Below, piece by piece: positions 6,191 to 17,200 of a stretch of DNA of 64,000 nt; positions within the stretch are counted from its first letter, which is position 1, and each line of letters opens with the position of its first letter. The notes beneath the pieces are model-generated. The model saw only the letters and a list, made by a program, of their open reading frames with translations. It searched no databases and was not told where the DNA came from. The DNA comes from JACOMS01 sp964352785 (GTDB taxonomy: Bacteria; Pseudomonadota; Alphaproteobacteria; Caulobacterales; Maricaulaceae), in assembly GCA_964352785.1 (NCBI GenBank), contig CAYGTI010000017.1:7267-71266 (forward strand), in the 5' to 3' direction. A program made the position numbers and the translations under genes.

Positions 6191-8647
6191 ATGTTTTCAG
6201 AAATACCTGAAATGTTTGACTTCCTTATCGTCGCTATCTCTCTGGCTGTCGCTCTTTTGGCTGGCCTTTTCGCGCTTCGGTCGGTTATGCAGCGTTCCTC
6301 AACTGAGTCCGGCACCTCCAACGGTTTGAGTGAAAAATATACCGAGCTCGAGCAAAAACTCTCACGAATGGATTCTATATTTGGAGCCTATCCCGGATTG
6401 ATTATGATATGGGAAGAAAAAATCCCAGATCCTGAATCTGATTGGGGGCAACCAAAAATTTATGGCTCACCTGCGGCTATGGCCTCAATGCAAAGGTTCG
6501 CGGAGCCCGGAAAATCACGCGATGTGGCCCGGAGTATTTTAGGCGGCTTGGGGGATATGGATACGATCAGCAATGATGATGAAATGTTGACCCTGCGAAC
6601 CCATCTTGGGCTATTGCGCCGAAAAGGGGAACCCTTTTCGATCTCGATCGTGCTGCCCGGGGGTAATGTCATAGAAGCAGATGGCCGGGTCGCTGGACGC
6701 CAAGTCGTTCTTTGGCTCGAAGACGCCTCTATCCGGGGTGAAGATGAGCGTACTGCAATCAGCCGTTTTGAGAGTCAAAAGGATCTTGCGGCTCAAGACC
6801 CGGTTGGGTTTATAGATATGCTGACTCGTGCGCCTTTTCCCGTTTGGAGGACCTCCGGCGCTGGCCGAGTTGTTTGGGTTAATCCCGCCTATGTGGATGC
6901 CGTCGGGGCCGAGTCTGATGCGGAAGTTCTAGGGCAACAAATTCAGCTCGACAGTCATGCGGCTGAAGATGCGCGGGGTGTGCTATCCAGTTATAAGCCA
7001 ATCGAGACCATTAGAAACGTCATTATTGACGGGCGCCGAAAGCCTGCAATGATTACAATGTTTCCCATTTCTGGCGGCGTTGTTGGGATGGCCATGGACG
7101 CGACGGAAACAGCGGCTCTTAAAGAGACGCTGACGCGTCATATCCGCGCTCATGACGAAATGCTAAATAATATGGATGAAGCCATTGTAATTTTTGGCGG
7201 TGACCAGCGTATGGGCTTTCATAATACGGCCTTTGCAAATCTTTTCAAACTTGACGAGGGGTGGTTTAAGAACCGGCATAGCCACTCTGAATGGCTGGAT
7301 CACTTGCGTGAGAAAAGCCGTTTGCCACAAGAGCCGGATTATAGTGACTGGAAGCAACGCGAACTAAGCTATTATACGGATTGGCCTGATGAGGTGCCAG
7401 ACGAAATTTGGACGCTGGCCGACGGAACCAATTTGCGTCTGGCGCGCATGCGCGATCCACAAGGTGGAATTTCGCTTCTGTTCAGCGATATCACTAATTC
7501 TGTGACGCTTCAAAGTCAGTTTAATACGTTAATCAATGTGCAAACAGCAACGCTCGACAAGTTGAGTGAGGGAATCGCTGTCTTTGGTCCGGATGGCCGC
7601 CTTAAACTCTCAAATACAGCGTTTGCCAAGCTGTGGAATTTGTCAGACGAAGATACCAAAGATAACCCGCCTTTTGCCAGGTTGATTGAAAAATGCTTGC
7701 CGCTTTATCACGACCGTATGTTCTGGTCGGAACTTAAAGCCCGGACGACAGATCCGAATCCCGAGGTGCGCTTACATGTGGACGGAGAGATTAACCGCTC
7801 TGATGACTCAATGCTAACATGGCTCTCGCGGCCTTTGCCTGACGGGGCCACCTTGGTGGCCTGGGACGATGTGACAAGCGCGCGGCGCACAGAGGCGGCT
7901 TTGATCGAACGTGCTGAGGCTCTGGCAACAGCCGATCGGCTTAAATCAGAATTTGTAGGCCATGTGAGCTATCAGCTGCGCACACCGCTCACGACGATTT
8001 CAGGCTATGCAGACTTTTTGCAAAACCAAGGCGCGGGGGAGCTTAACGATAAGCAAAGCGAATATATTTTTGCTATTCAAAGCGCTTCAGATGAGCTTGC
8101 GAAAACCATTGCGGATATACTCGACATAGCTGCGATTGATGCAAATGTCTTAGATTTGGATTTAGGAGATGTAGATGTTCGTGCATTGCTCGAGCAATCC
8201 CTCGATTATGTGGCGACCAAAGCTGAAGATACGAAGAAGTCTCTGGTGCTAGATTGCCCCGAAGACGTCGGCATTATCCGTGCGGATGAACAACGGCTCA
8301 AACAGGTTGTTTATAACCTTCTCTCAAATGCTGTGCGCTTTACCAAGCCTGGAGATGTGATTGAGCTCGGCGCTCGGCGCGGCAAAAATGGCGGCGTGAC
8401 AATTTGGGTCAAGGACGACGGTGTTGGCATTCCATCAGACAAACAACCTCAAGTCTTTGAGAGTTTCAAGTCAACCCGTGGTGGGGCTGGCTTGGGTCTA
8501 TCGCTAGTGCAAAAATTTGTTGAGCAGCACGGCGGTTGGGTCGATCTCGAATCTGAAGAGGGCGAAGGCACACATGTTACGATTTATCTGCCCAAGGAAG
8601 CCGCGACAACGCAGGCGCATCCGGAATTTGACTTTGCCGCGAGTTAG
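6191..8647 (+). CDS. divL: DivL-type tyrosine pseudokinase, cell-cycle regulator
   Basis: 818-residue kinase-like protein: an N-terminal membrane segment (residues about 9-30), PAS-like sensor regions through about residue 570, a HisKA-like helix pair and an HATPase domain (NLLSNAVRF, KDDGVGIP, GAGLGLSLVQKFVEQHGG). The H-box reads HVSYQLRTPLTTISGY, with Tyr594 where the phosphorylated His should be; this is the mark of DivL. In Caulobacter DivL binds DivK and controls the CckA-CtrA pathway at the pole. The neighbourhood (tsaE, amgK/murU, addB, addA, trxA downstream) matches the divL locus of Caulobacter relatives. ATP-site motifs look intact. The start ATG has only a weak ribosome binding site. 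Confidence 0.9.
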   Translation: MFSEIPEMFDFLIVAISLAVALLAGLFALRSVMQRSSTESGTSNGLSEKYTELEQKLSRMDSIFGAYPGLIMIWEEKIPDPESDWGQPKIYGSPAAMASMQRFAEPGKSRDVARSILGGLGDMDTISNDDEMLTLRTHLGLLRRKGEPFSISIVLPGGNVIEADGRVAGRQVVLWLEDASIRGEDERTAISRFESQKDLAAQDPVGFIDMLTRAPFPVWRTSGAGRVVWVNPAYVDAVGAESDAEVLGQQIQLDSHAAEDARGVLSSYKPIETIRNVIIDGRRKPAMITMFPISGGVVGMAMDATETAALKETLTRHIRAHDEMLNNMDEAIVIFGGDQRMGFHNTAFANLFKLDEGWFKNRHSHSEWLDHLREKSRLPQEPDYSDWKQRELSYYTDWPDEVPDEIWTLADGTNLRLARMRDPQGGISLLFSDITNSVTLQSQFNTLINVQTATLDKLSEGIAVFGPDGRLKLSNTAFAKLWNLSDEDTKDNPPFARLIEKCLPLYHDRMFWSELKARTTDPNPEVRLHVDGEINRSDDSMLTWLSRPLPDGATLVAWDDVTSARRTEAALIERAEALATADRLKSEFVGHVSYQLRTPLTTISGYADFLQNQGAGELNDKQSEYIFAIQSASDELAKTIADILDIAAIDANVLDLDLGDVDVRALLEQSLDYVATKAEDTKKSLVLDCPEDVGIIRADEQRLKQVVYNLLSNAVRFTKPGDVIELGARRGKNGGVTIWVKDDGVGIPSDKQPQVFESFKSTRGGAGLGLSLVQKFVEQHGGWVDLESEEGEGTHVTIYLPKEAATTQAHPEFDFAAS

Positions 8648-8663
8648 ACGCTAGGTCTAATCT

Positions 8664-8981
8664 CTATTGGCTTTCAGGCGTCGAAACTGTAATGCCGTCA
8701 AGATCATCAGACATAAGTATTTGACAAGACAGACGGGAGTTGTCCTTCACGTCTTCGGCGAAGTCCAGCATGCTGTCTTCCATGTCGTCTTTGTCTTTTA
8801 ACTTGCCGAGCCAAGTTTCGCCGACATAGACGTGGCATGTTGCGCAAGCGCAAGCTCCGCCGCAATCTGCGTCAATACCAGGAATCATATTTTGAACGGC
8901 AGCTTCCATAATGGAGGTTCCGTTTTTGGCCTCGACGTCGCGGGACGTCCCGTCATGGTCGATATATATGATTTTTGGCAT
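8664..8981 (-). CDS. [2Fe-2S] ferredoxin, adrenodoxin/Fdx type
   Basis: 105-residue electron carrier. The four cluster ligands are visible as Cys in DCGGACACATC (C-x5-C-x2-C) and the distal Cys in RLSCQILM. This arrangement is that of Isc-type and hydroxylase-type [2Fe-2S] ferredoxins in proteobacteria. I start it at the ATG at 8981, which has AGGAG 5 bases upstream; a GTG at 8987 sits on that binding site and is unlikely. It is convergent with divL (16 bases apart) and divergent from tsaE, and stands alone: no isc genes or cytochrome P450 are nearby, so its partner is unknown. Confidence 0.93.
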   Translation of the reverse strand: MPKIIYIDHDGTSRDVEAKNGTSIMEAAVQNMIPGIDADCGGACACATCHVYVGETWLGKLKDKDDMEDSMLDFAEDVKDNSRLSCQILMSDDLDGITVSTPESQ

Positions 8982-9052
8982 GATCACTCCTAAGTTTTAT
9001 CCAATCCGTATGTAAGGCGTTGCATTCATTTTGCAAGTGCGTATCACGGCGT

Positions 9053-9487
9053 ATGCAATCCCTTTATTTGGCAGACGAAACCGCGACATTGGCCCTCGGG
9101 GCCCGGCTTGCACAGACGTTAAGTGCCGGTCATGTGGTGGCTTTGAACGGTGATCTTGGCGCAGGGAAAACAACGCTCGCGCGAGGGGTGATAAAAACGC
9201 TCTGTGATGTAGATGAAATTCCGTCGCCAACTTACACGCTTGTGCAGATATATGACGGCCCCGATGCGGAGCTTTGGCATTGTGACATGTACCGTCTTGA
9301 GCGCCCCGAGGATGCCTTTGAGCTTGGTCTCATTGAAGCCTTTGATGAGGCTATTTGTTTAATTGAGTGGCCGGATAAGCTCGGCGATGTATTGCCCGTG
9401 GAGGCCTTTCGCGTGAATATAGCCTTTGAAGGTAAAGGCCGCCGGGCGGACTTAACTGGCTGGGAGGACGGCGCCTTTGACACGTAA
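9053..9487 (+). CDS. tsaE: tRNA threonylcarbamoyladenosine ATPase TsaE
   Basis: 144-residue P-loop protein with Walker A GDLGAGKTT, SPTYTLVQIY and the C-terminal LIEWPDKLGD signature of TsaE (YjeE). TsaE works with TsaB and TsaD to make the t6A modification at position 37 of ANN-decoding tRNAs. I use the ATG at 9053; a TTG at 9020 would add eleven residues not typical of the family. Its 3' end overlaps the start of the amgK-murU gene by 11 bases, so the two are co-translated. The same neighbour order is common in Caulobacterales. Confidence 0.94.
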   Translation: MQSLYLADETATLALGARLAQTLSAGHVVALNGDLGAGKTTLARGVIKTLCDVDEIPSPTYTLVQIYDGPDAELWHCDMYRLERPEDAFELGLIEAFDEAICLIEWPDKLGDVLPVEAFRVNIAFEGKGRRADLTGWEDGAFDT

Positions 9488-11279
9488 AGCATATATTCAG
9501 TCTTTCCTAGAGGCCGCAGACTGGGGGCATGCGGAGCGTAACCCCGTGCCGGGCGATGCATCGACAAGGCGATATGAGCGCCTGAGTTTGGACGGCGATA
9601 GAGCTGTATTGATGGACGCGCCTAGGGGCGTAGAAGCCCCGTGCGAACCAGAAGGAGCAACTGTGTCTGAGCGCCGGGCGCTCGGCTACAACGCAGTTGC
9701 AAGGCTTGCGGGCCCAAACCTCGAGAGTTTTTCAGCGATAGCGCGAGAGTTAAGCCGCCGGGGGTTTTCAGCGCCAAGAATCATCGCCGCCGATCACCAA
9801 AAAGGTTTAATGCTTCTTGAAGATTTGGGCGATGATTTGTTTGCCAGAGTGATTGCGAGAAACCCGGCGCAAGAACGAGACCTTTATGTGGCTGCAGTTG
9901 ACACGCTGGCAGCCATTTATCGATCAAGCTTTCCAGACATATTTGATGAATATGGCGAACCGTGGCGTGTTCGCAGCTATGATAACGCGGCCTTGCAAGC
10001 AGAGGCTGATTTGTTCCTAGACTGGTTTGTACCGGATGTCGGGGGCAACCTATCCAAAGAGGCCCTTAACGAATGGCACATAATATGGGCCAGGCTTTTC
10101 TCAATCTTAAGCGCTCACGCTCCGGGACTTGCGCTGCGCGACTTTCACGCCGAGAATTTGTTTTGGCTTCCGGCGCGGCAGGGCGTGGCCCGCGTGGGTT
10201 TGATAGACTTTCAGGATGGTCTGTTTGCCCATCCGGCTTATGATCTTGTGTCTCTGCTCGAAGATGCGCGCCGGGACGTATCGCAAAACCTACATAAGGA
10301 AATGATTGCACGTTTTTGCGCAAAAGCCGGCCTTGATTATGATGAGACCTTCAAAGCCGCATACGCTGTCATGGGTGCGCAAAGAAATGCTAAAATTTTA
10401 GGCATTTTCGTTCGCTTGGCAAAGCGCGATGGTAAGCCTCATTACCGTGATTTAATGCCGCGCGTTGCTAAACTTTTTGTATCTGACCTTGCGCACCCTG
10501 CCTTGTCAGACTTGCGGCAATGGGTTGAAAAATATGTCCCGCAAGTTTTGAAAGCGCCGCCCAAAATCACAACCGCTATGGTGCTCGCAGCAGGGCATGG
10601 GACGCGCATGCGCCCGCTCACGGATGACCGCTCCAAAGCGATGGTTATGGTTGATGGCAAACCTTTGATTGATCATATGCTGGACCGTTTGGCGCAGGTT
10701 GGTGTCACGCGTGCGGTCGTTAATATCCATGCCCACGCAGATCATCTTGAAGCGCACTTGAACGCGCGCACGGGATATCCTGAAATCATCATATCGGATG
10801 AGCGTGCGGCGCTGCTGGAGACTGGGGGAGGGGTTGTTAAAGCCTTACCCTTGCTTGGTCATGATCCGGTCTTTATTTGTAATATCGATGCAATTTGGCA
10901 GGAAAACCTGCCCGCGTTAAGCTCATTAATCGAGATGTGGGACCCTAACCATATGGATGACCTACTGCTTTTGGCGAGCCGGGATCAAACGTTAGGGTAT
11001 CCGGGAGCGGGCGATTTTGATGTATCAGCCATTGGCCGAATTTCCCGGCGCGAGAACGAAACGTCAAACTTTGTTTATGCGGGCGTACAAATTGCCAGCT
11101 TAGCGCCGCTCAGAAATTTCGCCCCTGAGCCGTTTTCAAGAAACAAAGTTTGGGACATATCTCTTAACGCTGGCCGTGCGTTTGGCTGCGTCTTAAATGG
11201 ATTTTGGATGCATGTTGGCGACCCTAGCGCCCGGGATGAGGCCGAGGTTCGGCTAAAACGTGATAATATTGATGGGTAA
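9477..11279 (+). CDS. Fused AmgK-MurU: sugar kinase + nucleotidyltransferase for cell-wall recycling
   Basis: 600-residue two-domain protein. Residues about 1-355 are an aminoglycoside-phosphotransferase-fold kinase (LRDFHAENLFWLP is the catalytic loop; LIDFQDGL the metal-binding motif), matching AmgK, which phosphorylates MurNAc/GlcNAc at C1. Residues about 363-600 are a nucleotidyltransferase (MVLAAGHGTRMRPLTDD with the GxGTRM loop, DGKPLIDHMLDRL), matching MurU, which makes UDP-MurNAc. The two steps bypass de novo MurNAc synthesis and are normally encoded by two adjacent genes. The reading frame is continuous across the junction. The TTG start has GGGAGGA upstream (9461-9467) and lies inside tsaE; the 3' end overlaps addB. 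Confidence 0.85.
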   Translation: MTRKAYIQSFLEAADWGHAERNPVPGDASTRRYERLSLDGDRAVLMDAPRGVEAPCEPEGATVSERRALGYNAVARLAGPNLESFSAIARELSRRGFSAPRIIAADHQKGLMLLEDLGDDLFARVIARNPAQERDLYVAAVDTLAAIYRSSFPDIFDEYGEPWRVRSYDNAALQAEADLFLDWFVPDVGGNLSKEALNEWHIIWARLFSILSAHAPGLALRDFHAENLFWLPARQGVARVGLIDFQDGLFAHPAYDLVSLLEDARRDVSQNLHKEMIARFCAKAGLDYDETFKAAYAVMGAQRNAKILGIFVRLAKRDGKPHYRDLMPRVAKLFVSDLAHPALSDLRQWVEKYVPQVLKAPPKITTAMVLAAGHGTRMRPLTDDRSKAMVMVDGKPLIDHMLDRLAQVGVTRAVVNIHAHADHLEAHLNARTGYPEIIISDERAALLETGGGVVKALPLLGHDPVFICNIDAIWQENLPALSSLIEMWDPNHMDDLLLLASRDQTLGYPGAGDFDVSAIGRISRRENETSNFVYAGVQIASLAPLRNFAPEPFSRNKVWDISLNAGRAFGCVLNGFWMHVGDPSARDEAEVRLKRDNIDG

Positions 11280-14232
11280 GCCCAGTATTTATACCATGCC
11301 TTCTGGGGTGCCTTTTTTACCTGCGCTAGCGGCAGGTTTGCGGGAGAGGTTGGGGGCAGAATTTTCTCAAGCTTTAATCTTGCTGCCAACACGCCGGGCG
11401 GTTCGCCAGCTTGGAGAGGCGTTTGTCGGCGAGCAAAGCGCGAGTCTTTTGCCGCGTATGCGGACGCTGGCTGATATTGATCCCGAGGAACCCCCGTTTG
11501 AACCGGGATATTTGACGGGCCTTGTGCGTCCCGCCATGCCGCCCGCGCAAAGGCGGTTTGCGCTGGCGCGTATTGTCGCCCGTTATCACAGCTCTATTAC
11601 TGACCTTCCCATTGACCCGGCGGGGATGCTCGCGCTGACAGATCCTCTGATAGCCATTTTAGACGACGCCGCCTTGGAAGAGGTCAACCTGTCTGATGTC
11701 AGTCAACTTAAAGAGATTGAAGATTTTGCGGCGCGGCATTTCCAAAACGCGGCGACGCTTTACAAAATCATTCAGGAGTTTTGGCCGGCTTATGTGTCAG
11801 AGCAAGGCTTGATGGAGCCGATGGCAAGGCGAGTCGCTTTGCTCAACGCGCTTACGGCGCTTTGGACGGACACGCCGCCCGATCATCCGGTGATCATTGC
11901 CGGGTCGACGGGAACCCTAGGGGCGTCAGCGCGCCTAATGCGCTGCGTTGCGAATATGCCCGGCGGGCTTATTGTCTTGCCGGGATTGGATACATCACTA
12001 CCTGAAAGCTCATGGGATCAAGTGGGTGCTGAACATCCCCAGAACTCATTGAAAAACCTACTCAAGATTATTGGTGTTAACCGAGGCGCCGTTGATGAGT
12101 GGACTCATGCGCCTGAGCCGCAAGGACTGAGGGCGCGTAGGCGCGTGATCTCTGAAAGCCTCGTTCCGGTGGACGCTACAGCAGACTGGCCGGGCCGCAT
12201 TGCGCGGCTAAGGGATTATGACAGTTCGGGCGATATCTTTGGTGCCGCGCTCAAAGGTCTATGCGTTGTTGAAGCCAATACAGATGATGAAGAAGCTTTG
12301 GCCATCGCGCTGATGATGCGCGAGGCCCTTGAGACGGAAGATGCTACGGCGGCTTTGGTCACGCCCGACCCGGCTTTGGCGCGGCGGGTCAAAGCGCGTT
12401 TGCGCCGCTGGGATATTGAGGTCGATTACTCTCAAGGTGAACCGCTTGAGGAAACTTCACTTGGGAGTTTTCTGTCAGTAATTTTACGGCTTGCGCAAGA
12501 CCCGCAAAACCCTGTGGACTTGGCCGCAATGTGTAAGCACCCGCTTTGCAGTATCGGACGAAAGCCCGGAGATTTAAGGCGTGACTGGGCCTTAGACGAA
12601 ATAAAGTATTTTCGTGGTGCGCGTCCAAAAAATAATTTTGAGTGTAATGTTCTAGAACACGTTCATGAAAGACTTCAGTTCTTGTGCGACAAGGCTGAGG
12701 CGCAATCGGCTTCAGAATGGGCTCGGACGCTCGCAATTACATTAGAGAGTGTTGCTGCCACTGATAAGCTCTCCGGCGCGGCTGTTTTATGGGCTGGGGA
12801 CGCAGGTGAAAGTGCCGCGTCTATGCTGGAAGAGCTTATCGGTTTTGGGGGTGATTTAGGCGTTATGACTTTAGGCGATTTCGCGCGTCTCGTCGGGACG
12901 CTGATGCGCGGGCGTGTTGTTAGAGCCCGTTTTGGGATGCATCCGCGATTGCAAATATTAGGACCACTTGAGGCCCGTATGCTGAGTGCTGACCGGATTA
13001 TTCTCGGCGGCTTGAACGAAGGTGTTTGGCCAGCGGGGCTTCCCGCCCAGCCGTTTCTGTCTCGGGGTATGCGCTCTGCACTTGGGCTTTCACTGCCGGA
13101 ACGCCGTTATGGTTTGGCCGCGCACGATTTTGCTGAGCTTGCTGCTCACCGCGACGTTTTTCTAACGCGGTCAAAACGCGCAGATGATGGCCCACGCGTG
13201 GCCTCGCGCTGGCTTTGGCGGTTGCAGACACTTGTTCGCGGCGCGATGGGAGTAAACGGCAATCACCTTGAAGCGAAACACCCCTATCTGGAATGGGCAA
13301 GGGCTTTGGATCATGTACCCGCTGATAAGGTACGCCCGGCAGTTCGCCCTGCGCCGATGCCCCCTGTAGAGGAGCGCTGGCCGAGCGGGCGTAAACTCTC
13401 CGTGACTCAAATTCGAACATGGGTGCGCGACCCCTATGCGATTTACGCCAAAAAGATTTTAGGTCTTGAGCCTCTGCGCGAACTTGATGAGGTGGTCGGG
13501 CCGAGAGAATATGGCAGCGCTGTTCATAAAGGCCTAGAGGTTTTTACCAAGGCCTTTCCAGCGGATTTACCGCAAGACGCGCCCCGACAACTCGCCCGCG
13601 CCTTCGAAGATGCACTCATAGCGGCGGGCTTTTCAGAGCATCACCTCGCCAAAGAGCGCGTACGGCTCGCGCGCGCTGCCCAAGATATGACAATATTTAT
13701 GAAAGAGAGGCGAGCGCAGGGGTGGGCATTTTTTAAAGCTGAAAGTTATGGGCGTCTTGATCTATCCGAAGTCGATTTTACGGTGTCAAGTCTGGCGGAT
13801 TTAATCGAGAAAAGCGCTGAAGGTTATGCGGTTCTGGATTATAAAACCGGCGCGCCTTCTACTGAAAAAGTGATCCAAGCTGGCTTTGATCCGCAGCTAC
13901 CTTTAACGGCGTTGATGTTATCGCGTGGTGCCTTTGACAATGTGCCGGCGGGTTATACGGCGGAGTTATTATATGTCCGCGTCAAAGGTGCTGGCGGCGG
14001 CACGGCCCCAAAAGTTATTGCGTCAAACGAAGATTCAAAAGGTTGGAGCGCGCAGGATTATCAAGACGAAGCGCTGGCGGACTTAAAGCAGCTTGTGCGC
14101 GCGTTTGATAAAAAAGAGACCGCCTATGTGTCTCAGCCGCGGCTGCAATATACAAATGATTATGGCGACTATGACGATTTAGCTCGGCGCGGTGAGTGGG
14201 CGCAGCTCGGCGATGATGGGCAAGGAGCGTGA
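11272..14232 (+). CDS. addB: AddB, double-strand break repair nuclease subunit
   Basis: About 986 residues, the usual size for alphaproteobacterial AddB. The central motif IILGGLNEGVWPAG is the conserved helicase-like signature, and the C-terminal PD-(D/E)XK nuclease is seen in YAVLDYKTGAP. The N-terminal loop TMPSGVPFLPALA replaces a Walker A, which is normal for this branch: AddB is not the motor. With AddA it resects DNA ends to Chi and loads RecA. Start could be ATG 11272 or GTG 11260; both overlap the end of the upstream gene by a few bases and neither has a good binding site. It ends overlapping addA by GTGA. Confidence 0.93.
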   Translation: MGKPSIYTMPSGVPFLPALAAGLRERLGAEFSQALILLPTRRAVRQLGEAFVGEQSASLLPRMRTLADIDPEEPPFEPGYLTGLVRPAMPPAQRRFALARIVARYHSSITDLPIDPAGMLALTDPLIAILDDAALEEVNLSDVSQLKEIEDFAARHFQNAATLYKIIQEFWPAYVSEQGLMEPMARRVALLNALTALWTDTPPDHPVIIAGSTGTLGASARLMRCVANMPGGLIVLPGLDTSLPESSWDQVGAEHPQNSLKNLLKIIGVNRGAVDEWTHAPEPQGLRARRRVISESLVPVDATADWPGRIARLRDYDSSGDIFGAALKGLCVVEANTDDEEALAIALMMREALETEDATAALVTPDPALARRVKARLRRWDIEVDYSQGEPLEETSLGSFLSVILRLAQDPQNPVDLAAMCKHPLCSIGRKPGDLRRDWALDEIKYFRGARPKNNFECNVLEHVHERLQFLCDKAEAQSASEWARTLAITLESVAATDKLSGAAVLWAGDAGESAASMLEELIGFGGDLGVMTLGDFARLVGTLMRGRVVRARFGMHPRLQILGPLEARMLSADRIILGGLNEGVWPAGLPAQPFLSRGMRSALGLSLPERRYGLAAHDFAELAAHRDVFLTRSKRADDGPRVASRWLWRLQTLVRGAMGVNGNHLEAKHPYLEWARALDHVPADKVRPAVRPAPMPPVEERWPSGRKLSVTQIRTWVRDPYAIYAKKILGLEPLRELDEVVGPREYGSAVHKGLEVFTKAFPADLPQDAPRQLARAFEDALIAAGFSEHHLAKERVRLARAAQDMTIFMKERRAQGWAFFKAESYGRLDLSEVDFTVSSLADLIEKSAEGYAVLDYKTGAPSTEKVIQAGFDPQLPLTALMLSRGAFDNVPAGYTAELLYVRVKGAGGGTAPKVIASNEDSKGWSAQDYQDEALADLKQLVRAFDKKETAYVSQPRLQYTNDYGDYDDLARRGEWAQLGDDGQGA

Positions 14233-17200
14233 CAGACATACGCCTGGATATTGAGGAAGCCAGCCACTATCAACGCATGGCGGCGGATCCACGTGCTACG
14301 CGCCTAGCCTCTGCAAATGCGGGGTCTGGGAAGACTAAGGTTTTGGTCGAGCGGGTTTCGCGGCTTTTGCTCGGCGGCGCTGACCCGGATAAAATTCTTT
14401 GTTTGACCTATACGAAAGCCGCCGCGAGTGAAATGCAAACGCGACTGTTTGATACTTTGGGCCTTTGGTCAGTTATGGATGACCGTGATTTGAATGCGGC
14501 CTTGGATCAATTACTGGGAGAGAACACAAAGCGGGCAGATGACAGGTTGGGGCAGGCACGGCAATTATTCGCTCGCGCACTGGAGACGCCTGACGGCTTA
14601 AAAGTTCAAACAATTCATGCGTTTTGCGAGCGCGTGTTATCACGGTTCCCTATTGAAGCGGGGATTATGCCGGGTTTTGAGCCCATGGAGGACGCAGACA
14701 GTGCCTTACTTCGTGCGCAAACCGAGGAGGATATTTATGCGGCGGCGTATGTTGATAGCGATAGCGATCTGGCGGTGGCTCTGCGCCTTTTGGCGCGTGA
14801 GAAAGCCGACATGTCACTGGATGTCCTGTTTCGCTGGATGGCAAGCAGCGGAGATGCCATCAAAAACTGGGAGAAAGGCGGGGGAATTAGCGGCCTTGCA
14901 GGCTTACTTGGCATTGATATGTCTACAAGCCTTGAGCATTTGTATATAAATACATGGAACCATGAAATAAGAGATATAATAAAATCTGCAGCAACGTCAC
15001 TACGGCAGAGCGCAAACGCGAATGATCAAACAAAAGCAAACTTAATTTTAGGGGCTATAACCGAGCCTGATTTGGCCGGCGCCTTCGAGACTTATTCAAA
15101 TATCTTTTTAACGCAGAAAGGTACATTAAGAAAATCCGTTGTCACTTTAAGTGCGCCTGACGACGCGCAAACATTTTTTGGAACAAGTAAGCTCGCTGCT
15201 ACGCCCGAGGCGCAGCGCGTTTTGAAAGTTTGCGAGGACTTACTGTCTATCACATGCCTCGACATGACCCGAGCGGTTTACATCCTGGCCCAAGATTATG
15301 CACGAAGGTATGAGCAAGCTAAGCGAGCGCGGCGTTGGCTAGATTTCAATGATCAAGTTTTACTTGTGCGGAATTTACTTATGCGCAGCGAAGTTGCCGA
15401 ATGGGTGCGTTACAAGCTGGATGGCGGTATCGGGCATATTTTAGTTGACGAGGCACAAGATACGGCCCCGGATCAGTGGCAAATTATTGACGCGTTAAAA
15501 GACGGGTTCACTGCGCCGGATCCGGATTGGCCGCATGATCAGGTTAAGACATTTTTTGCCGTCGGCGATGAAAAACAATCCATTTATTCTTTTCAAGGTG
15601 CGCGGCCTGAAAAGTTCATCGAAAAAATTCGCATGTATGTATCCGAAGATAAGGCTGCGTCTATCCGCATGCGCATGTCATTTCGCTCGGCTCCTGATGT
15701 TCTGCGTGTCGTTGACGGGGTGTTTAATGATCAGCGCGGCATGACCCGTATGTTTGATCCAGAGACTGTAGATATAGCGTCTGACAGTGTGACGCACAGT
15801 GCATTTCGTTGTGACAGAGGGCTTGTTGAGTTATGGCCGCTTGCGCCAAGGCCTGATGCACCGCCCCAAGAAAAAGCGTGGGATACAAGGCCTGTGGACG
15901 CGCCGTCGCAATCGAGCCCGCGCGAACGTCTTGCTGTTGAAATTGCTCAGCAAATTAAAACTTGGCTTGATCAGGGTGAACCCATTTTTGATCGAAACCT
16001 TAAAGTAACGCGCGCCATGCAGCCTGAGGATATTTTAATTCTTGTGCGCCGCCGTAACGATTTTTTTGATGCCGTTATTCGCAATATGAAAATGATAGGC
16101 GTGCCTGTTGCAGGCGCTGACCGTCTTGTGCTCAAGGAGTCTGTGGCGGTAAAAGATATGCTGGCTTTAACCCGCTTCGTTTTACTCCCGCAGGATGATT
16201 TATCATTAGCCGAGGTCTTGAAAAGTCCCATCATTGGATTTGATGAGGATATGCTTTTCGACGTCGCAAAGCGTAGGGAAGGTCAGTCTTTGTGGGCGGC
16301 GCTCCAGTCTAGTGAGCTTGGGCAAGCCCGGTGCGCGGCTGAAAACCTGTCGATAATCTGCAAATACGCCCGCCAATATGCACCCTATGAGTTTTATGCG
16401 CGTGTTTTGGACATGCGCTTTGGCTTAGAGGCGAGCGTGTTAAAGAAAATGTACACCCGCCTCGGCATTGAAGCCAAAGATGCACTTGAGGCCTTCTTGG
16501 CGCGGGCGCTCTCTCACCAGAGGCGCGGGGCTCCGTCTTTGCAGCTCTTCTTGCAATCCTTTATAGGAGATTCTCAAGACATAAAACGCGAGATGGATTC
16601 TGGGAGCGGCGACGTGCGCGTTATGACCGTTCACGGCGCAAAAGGTCTTGAAGCGCCCGTCGTGTTTTTACCCGATACGACGCAAACACCAACAAGCCGC
16701 AGCGGCTCCGGGATTGTGTCCGTTGAGAATGGTTTTGCTTATATACCGTCCAAGGACGCAACCCCGACAGCTCTCATCCCTATGAGGGATGCGGTCTTTG
16801 CGCGAGAAAAAGAAGAATATATGCGGCTACTTTACGTGGCGATGACCCGGGCAGAATCGCGGCTGATTGTGTGCGGATTTGAAAGCGGGCATCCTAATGG
16901 CAAAGGCTATAGCGACGGCTCTTGGTATCAGGAGGTTCATACTGCGATGATCGGGCTTGGGGCGGTTGAGGGCGAACCTCGGTTTGATGTAGGGCCAATG
17001 CTGCGCTACGGCATTGATCCGCAAAACCCCGATAAAGGGGTTCAATGTGAGGCAGGTAAGACGGTAAGAGTTCCAGACTGGGCGCATGATGCGGCCCCTC
17101 GCCAAAGCCTCCGGCGCAGACAGGTGACGCCCTCTCATCTCTTAGTGCCGCTGCCCGGGGCCGGTGCGCCCGTTCGCTCGCCCATAAGCGGGGGGCCTGA

